Source of the DNA: Manihot esculenta | Taxonomy: Eukaryota > Streptophyta > Magnoliopsida > Malpighiales > Euphorbiaceae | Assembly: GCF_001659605.2 (NCBI RefSeq) | Contig: NC_035169.2 | Span: 17,980,263-18,044,262 of the forward strand | Length of the DNA: 64,000 nucleotides | Reading direction: 5' to 3' | Part shown: in pieces, positions 1 through 9,676 of the stretch | Layout: every line of letters begins with the position of its first letter | Position numbering within the stretch: position 1 is the first letter of the stretch | Program-made: the position numbers and the translations under genes | The notes under the pieces: generated by a model | Database searches by the model: none | What the model was told of the DNA's origin: nothing | The model's input: only the letters and a program-made list of their open reading frames with translations

Positions 1-22
1 CGAACGTGGCCTGGCCAGCCAC

Positions 23-30
23 TATAAAAG
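23..30 (+). promoter_or_regulatory. TATA box of the element A LTR promoter
   Basis: TATAAAAG lies in the context CCAC-TATAAAAG-GGTCC. The same box recurs at 7604-7611 in the 3' LTR and at the equivalent place in solo LTRs at 15817-15823, 21118-21126 and (minus strand) 47595-47603. The position, between an upstream palindrome cluster and a leader with donor-like sites, fits the U3/R junction. Confidence 0.75.
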
Positions 31-1112
31 GGTCCCCTTGGTCCGCACGGGCGAGCTTTTTCTCTCCCATTGTCGGCCAAGGTGAGTCTCCGCCGCTCCT
101 CCCTCGATCTTGAGTGTTTCCTTTAGATCTTTCATGGTTTTAACAAGTCTTCATCTTGCTTTGAAGTTTTTAAGCTTTTGAAACGAGTTTTGAGCAAGTT
201 TTGAACTTGGAGACCCAAGGAGCTCAATCTCTCCCAACTCCAAGTTAGATCGCCTCCACTCTCGATCTTCAAGAGGTAAGAGTCGATCTCTAGCTTACAT
301 TATGTTTTAAACAAGTTTTATGCAAGATCTATGGGGTAGAGATGCATGTTTAGGTTTGTTGATGAGTTTATGGTTTTGATGCTTTGATGAACAATGTAGC
401 TTGATTGTGTATGAATGAAGTGTTGTAGATGGGGTATATGCATGTTTGAGGCCCCTAGGAACTTGTATGCATGCTTTGGTTGAAAAATATGCATGATTTA
501 TAGATTTGGAGGCGAAATGTGCAAAGGGAGCCAAGTTTCTGCCCTTTGGCAGAAACCAGGTTCGGCAGCCGAAGGTACTTTCGGCCGCCGAACATGGCTG
601 GGGAGGCAGGCCTTTCGGCTGCCGAAGTTGCCCCCGAAAAGAGACTTTCGTCTCTGTCTGGCACTTTCGGCCGCCGAAGGTGCCGCCGAACCTAGCTGAG
701 TTTCGTCTCTGTCTGGGACTTTCGGCCGCCGAAGGTGCCGCCGAAGGTGCCCTGTTCAGCCATTTCATGCATATTTTCTGTGATGTTTTCATGATGTTTT
801 AGGGGGTTTTTGGGGGATACATTAGAGTTATGATTATATATGTTGGTCCCTCATTGGAGTCCACCTGTGTAGGTTCGGACCCGAGGAACCAAGGACCCCA
901 GCAGTGAGCCAGCTGCTGAGAGTTTGACAGAGTCAGCCAGAGGTGAGTGGAACTATACTTAATCTTTTAAATTAAGAAAGTGAATATTTTATCATGTTTC
1001 ATGCATCATGACTATAATATAGGATGTTTGCATTAGAATCACGAATATGCTACATTGCATTATTATATTGTGGTTGATGAGGAGGGACATTGCACGACTC
1101 ACTAGTCCTGTG

Positions 1113-1271
1113 TACGAAGTCCTGTGGTGCCCATAATAGGGCCGGGCAATAGCTCCGATTTACGAAGTCCTGTGGTGCCCATAATAGGGCCGGGCAATAC
1201 GAAGTCCTGTGGTGCCCATAATAGGGCCGGGCAATACGAAGTCCTGTGGTGCCCATAATAGGGCCGGGCAT
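1113..1271 (+). repeat. Four-copy minisatellite in the 5' LTR of A
   Basis: Units of roughly 37 bp begin with TACGAAGTCCTGTGGTGCCC and end in GGGCCGGGCA. Copies 2-4 are head to tail and copy 1 is separated by a short spacer. The array is repeated exactly at 8694-8852 in the other LTR. Confidence 0.9.
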
Positions 1272-1903
1272 GGGGCTGAGGGATTTTTGGGTCGGTCCGT
1301 CCATGATGTGAAATGTTTGTGCAATGATGCATTCCATTATAGCATGTTTTAAATATTTTTTTTTATATAGTTCTACTCACTGGGCATCTAGCTCACCCCT
1401 CTCCCCTAACCCCCAGGTTTGCAGGTACGGGATTGATAGAGAAGAAAAGAAGAGAAAAGTCATATGTATGTAATAGTTAGATTGTGGACATGACAGTTGT
1501 ATTATGATGAAATGTAAGAGTTTCAGTATGTTATGTAATGAGATTATTGAGGTTAGAATTGTGCTTGACCATAGTGTATTGCTAATCCCTTTTTATGTAC
1601 ATGATCTTATGATATGATGTTTATGCAAAACTAACTCAACACATGATGTATAGCCTTTGAGGCTTTGATGAGATCCCACAGAGGGACTTTATTTATGTAT
1701 ATGTTCAGAGTATGCACAGGTTGAGTTGGTGATTGACTGCATGTATAAAAAGAAAAGTTTTAATTTTTTATGTATGATGTTGATCATGTATGGGATTAAG
1801 CAGGTTTACAGGTATATGTTAGGCTTGCTACGGGTCCCGGCGGCCTTATGCCGATCTGGATCCTAGCGCCAGTAGCGGTCCGGATTTCCGGGGCGTTACA
1901 AAG

Positions 1904-1915
1904 TGGTATCAGAGC
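1904..1915 (+). other. Primer binding site of A (initiator tRNA-Met type)
   Basis: TGGTATCAGAGC starts three bases after the LTR end at 1900. This is the standard plant complement to the 3' end of initiator tRNA-Met, used to prime minus-strand DNA synthesis. Confidence 0.93.
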
Positions 1916-2171
1916 CCTAGGTTCACATGGTCGGACCTAGCGTGTCGGGCTCATAGAAGTATTAGAGGGTCAAGCACAATAGGAAAGGTCATGTCCACTA
2001 GGATAGGATGTAGAGTCCTGTCTTGTTATGATGATGTGATATGCCATGACTATATGCATGCGCATAAATGATATGCTATGTTTGCCATGTATGTGATGTA
2101 GGTTCATGTGACTCCACATGAACCATATGATGCTAATGCTTGTGAGTTATGTGCTGTTTTTCAGAAACAGA
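1916..2171 (+). other. Leader between primer site and gag start of A
   Basis: Non-coding leader of about 250 bp. It ends in a pyrimidine-rich tract and TTTTCAG (2158-2164), seven bases before the ATG at 2172. The same TTTTCAG precedes the equivalent gag ATG of element B, so this may be a functional 3' splice site for a spliced leader. Confidence 0.5.
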
Positions 2172-5100
2172 ATGAGAGGAACTCGTCGATCTGCACGATT
2201 GACAGGAGTCCCACCAGAGGATGAGGGCACAAGCGCCCGTCCTCCCACATTGCCTAGGGCAATGTCATGCAGAACAAACAGAGAAAGAGTATCAAGGGAC
2301 CCTAGAAGGTCTTTTGATACTAGCAGAAGGGGGACAGAAAGAGGAGGAAGTTCTTCAGATGTGAGGGAGGTTATGGAAGAAGATCAGAGAAGGGATGGGA
2401 ATCTGGATGTTGGCATGTCAGAAGAAGGGACAGGGGAGTCACAAGGAGGCACTCAGGCCTCGGGGTATGGTTTTCCACCCTATTACCCACCCTATGCACA
2501 GAGTCCCGGGTATCCGATGGGAAGTACGTCGGATTACTCCAGCTTTAATCCCTACCCTACTCACATGCCTTATCCACCTTTCTATCCACCGTACCCACAG
2601 TACCCAGCCTATCCACCCTCATCCTTCCATCCTCACCCAGCAAACCCCACCTCGGGGAATGCTGCATCCCCACCTCCACCTCCTACAGAACCAGTAGCCC
2701 CAGTTACTCAACCTCCTAGACCTAGCTCAGCCAGTGGGAGTAAGGTGAAAATGACAGCTTACCTTAAGCTGGATGCTCCTAAATATAAGTCAGGGGATGA
2801 TCCCTTTGAATACCTGAGAGCAGTGAAGACGATCACTGATGAGCTAGGGGCAGATGATAGAAGAGCCATTGAGATGGCAGGGTTCACCCTGAAGTGCAAA
2901 AAGGCAAAGGAATGGTTCAAGTGCTATGTGGACCCGAGACTAGACAGTATGACATGGGAGGAATTTGCCAATGAGTTTGCTGGATGGGCATTTCCAGATA
3001 GTTCCAGAGAGTTGAAGATGATTGAGTTTGAACAACTGAGACAGACTGAAGACATGAGCATAGAGGAGTACACAGATAGATTTCTGGAGCTATTACCCTT
3101 CTCAGGGCAAGCTCTAGATACAGATGTGAAGAAGGCCAGGAGATATGTCATGAAATTACAGTCCAGGTACTCCTCATTGATTCAATCAGCTGAGAGGGAG
3201 AGTTTTCACACGGTGGTAGATATGGCTCGAAGAATGGAGGCCAGTGCCATAGTTGAGGGGTCAGTGAAGCAGTCAGTGACCCAGTCTTCAGGGGTTAAGA
3301 CCCCAGGCAGAGGAGGGCCAGGACCCTCTACTCAGAGTTCAGGTAGTAAGAGATGGAGTAGCACTAAGAAGCCCAAGAAGAACAAGTTCTGGAACAAGCT
3401 GAAATCCGGTCTAGGATTTGGCGGTGGCTCGAGTTCAGGCTCAGATGGTGCAGAATGCCAAAGGTGTGGGAGGCCACACAAGGGAGCGTGTCGATGGGGG
3501 ACCAATGCATGTTTCAGATGTGGCCAGGAGGGACACATAGCTCGGGATTGTCCTAGAGCACCTTTCATGGGCCAACCCCAACAGACAGCTTCGGGTAGTG
3601 TGGCACAACCAGCAGCTCCAGCCACAACACAGGGCAGTGGCAGAGGTAGAGGGAGAGGGGCAGCCTCTTCTTCTGGTTCCCGAGGTGAAGGTCCATCAGC
3701 TCCAGCCAGGATCTTCACAATGACTCAGCAGGAGGCGAACACATCCAACACCGTGGTGTCAGGTAATCTCATCATTGGGTGTTCTGATGTGTATGCATTA
3801 ATGGACCCGGGTGCATCTCATTCCTTTATTTCTCCGAGGGCAGTTGAGAGGTTAGGGTTGATGGTCTCTGGGTTAGAGTGTCCCCTATGGGTCAGTGGAC
3901 CCAAGTGTGACCCGATGGCGGCAGAGTCAGTCTGCCGGTACTGTCCAGTGTTTGTTGAGGGAAGATGCCTCTCCGCCGACCTTGTGGTTCTAGATTTGAC
4001 AGATTTTGACGTCATTCTAGGGATGGATTGGCTATCTACCCATGGTGCTACCTTGGACTGCAGGGACAAGGTAGTCAGGTTCAGAGATCAGAACGGGTCA
4101 GAGGTTGTCTTCAGAGGAGACAAGAGGGGTACGCCTAGAGGTCTGATATCGGCCCTACAGGCACGTAGGCTGCTTAGGAAGGGATGTCAGGGGTATGTAG
4201 CTCACGTGAGAGAGCTAGATAGTCAGGTCAGGGAGCCAGCCTCAGTGCCAGTTGTCAGAGAATTTCTGGATGTCTTTCTAGAAGAGCTTCCAGGACTACC
4301 ACCTGCTAGGGAGATAGAGTTCGAGATTGAACTGATGCCTGGAACTAGACCGATCTCTATCCCTCCCTACAGGATGGCACCAGCAGAATTGAAGGAACTG
4401 AAAGAACAGTTGCAAGATCTGGTAGATAAGGGCTTCATCCGACCGAGTACCTCACCTTGGGGTGCTCCAGTGCTTTTTGTGAGAAAGAAGGATGGATCCC
4501 TCAGACTTTGTATCGACTACAGGCAGTTGAACAAGGTCACTACCAAGAACAAGTACCCATTGCCAAGGATCGATGATCTATTCGACCAGCTAGCAGGAGC
4601 GGGCTGTTTCTCCAAGATAGATCTGAGATCAGGGTACCATCAGCTGAGGATAAGGGAAGAAGACATACCAAAGACAGCTTTCAGGACCAGATATGGGCAC
4701 TATGAGTTCCTTGTAATGCCGTTTGGGTTAACTAACGCCCCTGCAGCATTCATGGACCTCATGAACAGAGTATTCAGACCATACCTGGATCACTTCGTTA
4801 TTGTCTTTATAGATGATATCCTAGTGTATTCCAGGAATGCAGAGGAGCATGCCCAGCATCTGAGGATTGTATTACAGACCTTGAGGGAACATGGCTTGTA
4901 TGCCAAGTTCTCCAAGTGTGAGTTCTGGTTAAGGAGCATATCATTCTTGGGGCATATAGTGTCAGAGAATGGGATAGAAGTGGACCCCAAGAAGGTTGAA
5001 GCTGTGACTAACTGGCCAAGACCCACCTCAGTGACAGAGATCAGAAGCTTCTTGGGTTTGGCTGGCTACTACAGGAGGTTCATTCAGGACTTCTCTAAGA

Positions 5101-7148
5101 TTGCAGCTCCTTTAACCAGATTAACCAGAAAGAATCAGAGATTCGAGTGGACCGATCAGTGTGAAGAAAGCTTCGAGGAGCTCAAGAAGAGGTTGACTTC
5201 AGCACCAGTGTTAGCTCTGCCAAACAGCAATGAGGATTTCACAGTGTTCTGTGATGCATCCAGAGTAGGCCTGGGTTGTGTGTTGATGCAGAATGGTAAG
5301 GTGATCGCTTATGCTTCTAGACAGCTGAAGAGGCATGAGTTGAATTACCCCACACACGACCTGGAAATGGCAGCAGTTATCTTTGCCCTCAAGATGTGGA
5401 GGCATTACCTCTATGGGGTAAAATGTGAGATCTTCACAGATCATAAGAGCCTGCAGCACATCTTGAACCAGAGAGAGCTGAACTTGAGGCAGAGGAGATG
5501 GGTAGAACTGTTGAGTGACTATGATTGCAAGATCCAGTACCATCCGGGTAAGGCTAATGTAGTAGCTGATGCCTTAAGCCGGAAATCACTTGGCAGTCTA
5601 TCCCACATCACGGCAGAGAGGAGACCGGTGGTGAAGGAATTTTATAAACTCATCAATGAGGGTCTACTGATGGAGTTGTCTGGTACAGGTGCTTTGATTG
5701 CGCAGATGAAAGTAACACCCGTGTTTCTGGAGCAGGTGGCTCAGAAACAGCATGAGGACCCAGAGTTAGTAAAGATTGCCAGGACTGTTCAGTCAGGCAA
5801 AAACAGTGAGTTCAGGTTCGATAGTAAGGGGATCCTCCGCTATGGGAATAGACTATGTGTACCAGATGACATCGGGCTAAAAGGAGACATTATGAGAGAG
5901 GCTCATAATGCAAGGTACAGTGTTCACCCTGGAGCCACCAAGATGTACCAGGATCTGAAGAGAGTGTATTGGTGGCCAGCTATGAAGAGGGAAGTGGCAC
6001 AGTTCGTGTCAGCCTGCGAAATATGTCAGAGGGTGAAGCTGGAACATCAGAAGCCGGCTGGAATGCTTAACCCACTGCCGATTCCAGAGTGGAAATGGGA
6101 GAATATTGCTATGGATTTTGTAGTGGGGTTACCGGCAACATCCAACAGACTAGACTCCATATGGGTGATTGTGGACAGACTCACCAAATCTGCTCACTTC
6201 ATCCCTGTTAGGAGCAACTACTCTGTGGATAAGTTAGCGCAGGTTTATGTGGATGAAGTTGTCAGGCTGCATGGGGTCCCAGTTTCTATAGTGTCAGATA
6301 GAGGGCACCAGTTCACCTCCAGGTTTTGGCGGAGTCTGCAGAATGCTATGGGTACCAGGTTGGATTTCAGTACTGCCTTCCATCCCCAGACTGATGGACA
6401 ATCAGAGAGGACCATCCAGACAATAGAGGATATGCTCAGGATGTGTGTGCTAGATTTTGGCGGTTCTTGGAGGCAACATCTACCCTTGGTAGAGTTCGCC
6501 TACAATAACAGCTATCATGCTAGCATCGGGATGGCTCCATATGAAGCTTTGTATGGGAGGAAGTGCAGGTCACCTGTTTGCTGGGAAGAGGTTGGAGAGA
6601 GGTCCTTAGCAGGGCCTGAGCTTGTAGAGATCACCAGCAGAGTGGTACCCATGATCAGAGAAAGAATCAAGACTGCTACAAGCAGGCAGAAGAGTTATGC
6701 AGACATCCGCAGGAGACAGGTAGAGTTTCAGGAGGGGGATCTAGTATTGCTCAAGGTGTCCCCAATGAAAGGGGTGGTTCGGTTCGGAAAGAAGGGTAAG
6801 CTAGCTCCGCGGTACATCGGACCCTTTGAGGTCTTGCAAAAAGTTGGGAACGTATCGTACAAGCTGGACTTGCCTGCTTCTATGGAGAGAATCCATCCGG
6901 TTTTCCATGTTTCCATGTTGAGGAAGTTCGTGTCAGATCCGGGCAAGGTTCTTAGTGAGCCTGATGTGGAGATCCAAGAGGATCTCACTTATGTTGAACA
7001 ACCAGTGCGGATTCTTGACACTCAGATCAAAAAGCTAAGGAACAAGGAAATCCCGATGGTGAAAGTCCTTTGGAACCACCACAATATGGAAGAATGTACC
7101 TGGGAGACACGGGAGTCCATGCTCCAGCAATATCCCCATCTCTTTTAA
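2172..7148 (+). CDS. gag-pol: Gag-Pol polyprotein of element A, intact
   Basis: The polyprotein is 1658 aa from the ATG at 2172. The frame is open from 2118, but B shares homology only from MRGTR onward and a TTTTCAG lies just upstream, so I prefer 2172. In order: a proline/tyrosine-rich N-terminus; a gag core; a CX2CX4HX4C zinc knuckle (bases about 3510-3551) preceded by a second Cys cluster; an aspartic protease with DPGASHSF near 3801; reverse transcriptase with FIDDILVYS near 4807; RNase H starting at FCDAS near 5249; integrase with an HHCC zinc module (about 5900-6035) and the D, D and E residues near 6113, 6299 and 6399; and a C-terminal chromodomain ending ...[15 protein letters not shown]. 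There are no stops or frameshifts. The protease reads DPGAS where DSGA(S/T) is commoner. The product makes capsid-like particles, copies RNA to cDNA and integrates it, probably guided to heterochromatin by the chromodomain. Confidence 0.96.
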   Translation: MRGTRRSARLTGVPPEDEGTSARPPTLPRAMSCRTNRERVSRDPRRSFDTSRRGTERGGSSSDVREVMEEDQRRDGNLDVGMSEEGTGESQGGTQASGYGFPPYYPPYAQSPGYPMGSTSDYSSFNPYPTHMPYPPFYPPYPQYPAYPPSSFHPHPANPTSGNAASPPPPPTEPVAPVTQPPRPSSASGSKVKMTAYLKLDAPKYKSGDDPFEYLRAVKTITDELGADDRRAIEMAGFTLKCKKAKEWFKCYVDPRLDSMTWEEFANEFAGWAFPDSSRELKMIEFEQLRQTEDMSIEEYTDRFLELLPFSGQALDTDVKKARRYVMKLQSRYSSLIQSAERESFHTVVDMARRMEASAIVEGSVKQSVTQSSGVKTPGRGGPGPSTQSSGSKRWSSTKKPKKNKFWNKLKSGLGFGGGSSSGSDGAECQRCGRPHKGACRWGTNACFRCGQEGHIARDCPRAPFMGQPQQTASGSVAQPAAPATTQGSGRGRGRGAASSSGSRGEGPSAPARIFTMTQQEANTSNTVVSGNLIIGCSDVYALMDPGASHSFISPRAVERLGLMVSGLECPLWVSGPKCDPMAAESVCRYCPVFVEGRCLSADLVVLDLTDFDVILGMDWLSTHGATLDCRDKVVRFRDQNGSEVVFRGDKRGTPRGLISALQARRLLRKGCQGYVAHVRELDSQVREPASVPVVREFLDVFLEELPGLPPAREIEFEIELMPGTRPISIPPYRMAPAELKELKEQLQDLVDKGFIRPSTSPWGAPVLFVRKKDGSLRLCIDYRQLNKVTTKNKYPLPRIDDLFDQLAGAGCFSKIDLRSGYHQLRIREEDIPKTAFRTRYGHYEFLVMPFGLTNAPAAFMDLMNRVFRPYLDHFVIVFIDDILVYSRNAEEHAQHLRIVLQTLREHGLYAKFSKCEFWLRSISFLGHIVSENGIEVDPKKVEAVTNWPRPTSVTEIRSFLGLAGYYRRFIQDFSKIAAPLTRLTRKNQRFEWTDQCEESFEELKKRLTSAPVLALPNSNEDFTVFCDASRVGLGCVLMQNGKVIAYASRQLKRHELNYPTHDLEMAAVIFALKMWRHYLYGVKCEIFTDHKSLQHILNQRELNLRQRRWVELLSDYDCKIQYHPGKANVVADALSRKSLGSLSHITAERRPVVKEFYKLINEGLLMELSGTGALIAQMKVTPVFLEQVAQKQHEDPELVKIARTVQSGKNSEFRFDSKGILRYGNRLCVPDDIGLKGDIMREAHNARYSVHPGATKMYQDLKRVYWWPAMKREVAQFVSACEICQRVKLEHQKPAGMLNPLPIPEWKWENIAMDFVVGLPATSNRLDSIWVIVDRLTKSAHFIPVRSNYSVDKLAQVYVDEVVRLHGVPVSIVSDRGHQFTSRFWRSLQNAMGTRLDFSTAFHPQTDGQSERTIQTIEDMLRMCVLDFGGSWRQHLPLVEFAYNNSYHASIGMAPYEALYGRKCRSPVCWEEVGERSLAGPELVEITSRVVPMIRERIKTATSRQKSYADIRRRQVEFQEGDLVLLKVSPMKGVVRFGKKGKLAPRYIGPFEVLQKVGNVSYKLDLPASMERIHPVFHVSMLRKFVSDPGKVLSEPDVEIQEDLTYVEQPVRILDTQIKKLRNKEIPMVKVLWNHHNMEECTWETRESMLQQYPHLF

Positions 7149-7210
7149 GGTTAGTCTCTATGTGTTTTATATGTATGTTATGTTGTTTTGCTATGCATGT
7201 ACTAGTTGAG

Positions 7211-7248
7211 GAACATTCGGGGACGAATGTTCTTAAGGGGGGAAGAAT
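7211..7248 (+). promoter_or_regulatory. Hairpin plus polypurine tract of element A
   Basis: Nine-base arms GAACATTCG (7211-7219) and CGAATGTTC (7224-7232) pair perfectly around the loop GGGA. The purine-rich tract AAGGGGGGAAGAA follows directly before the LTR at 7249. The polypurine tract primes plus-strand DNA synthesis. The hairpin role is unknown; a matching structure occurs in elements B and C. Confidence 0.85.
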
Positions 7249-9482
7249 GTAATACCCGACTAGACTCCGGTATCGGAATTCCCACCGTCCGATGGAATTT
7301 GGGTGTCGGAAACCTCTAGAAGGGTAAAAGCATGTTTTTATAAAATGTTTTCATGTTTTTAATGTTTTTAAGTATGATTTTAAATAAGTTTTAGCATGAA
7401 AATTCTTTAAGGAAAAACCCAGGTTCGGCCGCCGAAACTCACTTTCGGCCGCCGAACATGCATGGACTTTGGGAGGCACGTTAGGCCCCCGAAAGTCTAA
7501 GTGAGGGAAGTGCAGGTTCGGCCGCCGAACCTTATGTTCGGCCGCCGAACATTGCATGGATGCGGAGGCACATTCGGCCCCCGAACGTGGCCTGGCCAGC
7601 CACTATAAAAGGGTCCCCTTGGTCCGCACGGGCGAGCTTTTTCTCTCCCATTGTCGGCCAAGGTGAGTCTCCGCCGCTCCTCCCTCGATCTTGAGTGTTT
7701 CCTTTAGATCTTTCATGGTTTTAACAAGTCTTCATCTTGCTTTGAAGTTTTTAAGCTTTTGAAACGAGTTTTGAGCAAGTTTTGAACTTGGAGACCCAAG
7801 GAGCTCAATCTCTCCCAACTCCAAGTTAGATCGCCTCCACTCTCGATCTTCAAGAGGTAAGAGTCGATCTCTAGCTTACATTATGTTTTAAACAAGTTTT
7901 ATGCAAGATCTATGGGGTAGAGATGCATGTTTAGGTTTGTTGATGAGTTTATGGTTTTGATGCTTTGATGAACAATGTAGCTTGATTGTGTATGAATGAA
8001 GTGTTGTAGATGGGGTATATGCATGTTTGAGGCCCCTAGGAACTTGTATGCATGCTTTGGTTGAAAAATATGCATGATTTATAGATTTGGAGGCGAAATG
8101 TGCAAAGGGAGCCAAGTTTCTGCCCTTTGGCAGAAACCAGGTTCGGCAGCCGAAGGTACTTTCGGCCGCCGAACATGGCTGGGGAGGCAGGCCTTTCGGC
8201 TGCCGAAGTTGCCCCCGAAAAGAGACTTTCGTCTCTGTCTGGCACTTTCGGCCGCCGAAGGTGCCGCCGAACCTAGCTGAGTTTCGTCTCTGTCTGGGAC
8301 TTTCGGCCGCCGAAGGTGCCGCCGAAGGTGCCCTGTTCAACCATTTCATGCATATTTTCTGTGATGTTTTCATGATGTTTTAGGGGGTTTTTGGGGGATA
8401 CATTAGAGTTATGATTATATATGTTGGTCCCTCATTGGAGTCCACCTGTGTAGGTTCGGACCCGAGGAACCAAGGACCCCAGCAGTGAGCCAGCTGCTGA
8501 GAGTTTGACAGAGTCAGCCAGAGGTGAGTGGAACTATACTTAATCTTTTAAATTAAGAAAGTGAATATTTTATCATGTTTCATGCATCATGACTATAATA
8601 TAGGATGTTTGCATTAGAATCACGAATATGCTACATTGCATTATTATATTGTGGTTGATGAGGAGGGACATTGCACGACTCACTAGTCCTGTGTACGAAG
8701 TCCTGTGGTGCCCATAATAGGGCCGGGCAATAGCTCCGATTTACGAAGTCCTGTGGTGCCCATAATAGGGCCGGGCAATACGAAGTCCTGTGGTGCCCAT
8801 AATAGGGCCGGGCAATACGAAGTCCTGTGGTGCCCATAATAGGGCCGGGCATGGGGCTGAGGGATTTTTGGGTCGGTCCGTCCATGATGTGAAATGTTTG
8901 TGCAATGATGCATTCCATTATAGCATGTTTTAAATATTTTTTTTTATATAGTTCTACTCACTGGGCATCTAGCTCACCCCTCTCCCCTAACCCCCAGGTT
9001 TGCAGGTACGGGATTGATAGAGAAGAAAAGAAGAGAAAAGTCATATGTATGTAATAGTTAGATTGTGGACATGACAGTTGTATTATGATGAAATGTAAGA
9101 GTTTCAGTATGTTATGTAATGAGATTATTGAGGTTAGAATTGTGCTTGACCATAGTGTATTGCTAATCCCTTTTTATGTACATGATCTTATGATATGATG
9201 TTTATGCAAAACTAACTCAACACATGATGTATAGCCTTTGAGGCTTTGATGAGATCCCACAGAGGGACTTTATTTATGTATATGTTCAGAGTATGCACAG
9301 GTTGAGTTGGTGATTGACTGCATGTATAAAAAGAAAAGTTTTAATTTTTTTATGTATGATGTTGATCATGTATGGGATTAAGCAGGTTTACAGGTATATG
9401 TTAGGCTTGCTACGGGTCCCGGCGGCCTTATGCCGATCTGGATCCTAGCGCCAGTAGCGGTCCGGATTTCCGGGGCGTTACA
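7249..9482 (+). repeat. 3' LTR of element A (complete, 2234 bp)
   Basis: It begins TGTAATACCCG after the polypurine tract and ends CGTTACA. It carries palindromic TTCGGCCGCCGAA-type motifs upstream of the TATA box (about 7423-7582), TATA at 7604-7611, a second motif cluster (8152-8336), the minisatellite (8694-8852) and the conserved 3' block (9403-9452). The 161-codon minus frame present in both LTRs (307-792 and 7888-8373) is an LTR by-product, not a gene. Confidence 0.95.
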
Positions 9483-9676
9483 GGTTAAGCTTGATGAATG
9501 AATGAATGAACGAATGAATGAATAAATGAGAAAGTTTTAAATTTTTATGTAATTGTTGATCATGTATGGGATTAAACAGGTATTCAGGATGTATGTTTGG
9601 CTTGCTACGGGTCCCGGCGGCCTTAAGCAGATCTGGATCCTAGCGCCGATAGCGGTCCGGTTTCCGGGTCGTTACA
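9483..9676 (+). repeat. 3' remnant of an older related LTR that A inserted into
   Basis: It contains GATCATGTATGGGATT, the conserved block (about 9598-9647) and ends CGTTACA at 9676, as the 3' end of an LTR should, but lacks the rest of an LTR. The missing part would lie left of A, outside the window. A short degenerate GAAT/TGAA repeat sits at 9494-9530. Confidence 0.85.

Larger units (their letters stand above)
1..1900 (+). repeat. 5' LTR of element A (truncated by the window edge)
   Basis: It matches 7582-9482 almost base for base and ends in TTACA at 1900, next to the primer site. A TATA box (TATAAAAG) lies at 23-30, so the visible part starts just upstream of the probable transcription start. 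Downstream lie three splice-donor-like sites (about 82, 276 and 943), a cluster of GCC-box-like palindromes (about 571-755), a four-copy minisatellite (1113-1271), an acceptor-like tract ending at 1416, and a block conserved among all related LTRs at 1821-1870. Confidence 0.95.
1..9482 (+). mobile_element. Element A: young Tekay-type (chromovirus) Ty3/gypsy LTR retrotransposon, left end cut by window
   Basis: Two near-identical LTRs flank an internal region with a primer binding site, one long gag-pol ORF and a polypurine tract. Aligning the LTRs by eye (offset 7581) shows one substitution (759 G versus 8340 A) and one extra T in a poly-T run near 9350, over 1.9 kb. The first 333 bp of the 5' LTR lie outside the window, so the left target-site copy cannot be seen. 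A C-terminal chromodomain, LTRs of about 2.2 kb and the order PR-RT-RH-INT fit the Tekay/Del chromovirus lineage. The element lies inside an older LTR of a related family whose remainder is 9483-9676. With an intact ORF and young LTRs it may still be able to move. Confidence 0.95.

Noticed and set aside
307..792. 161-codon minus-strand frame, repeated exactly at 7888-8373, plus overlapping plus-strand frames
   Set aside because: It lies in the LTR over the GC-rich palindrome cluster. The palindromes avoid stops in several frames, and similar but non-homologous frames appear in each related LTR. No domain is present.
1113..1271. Regular repeat-spacer look resembling a CRISPR array
   Set aside because: Units are contiguous with one short irregular spacer, only four copies, inside a plant LTR; it is a minisatellite.
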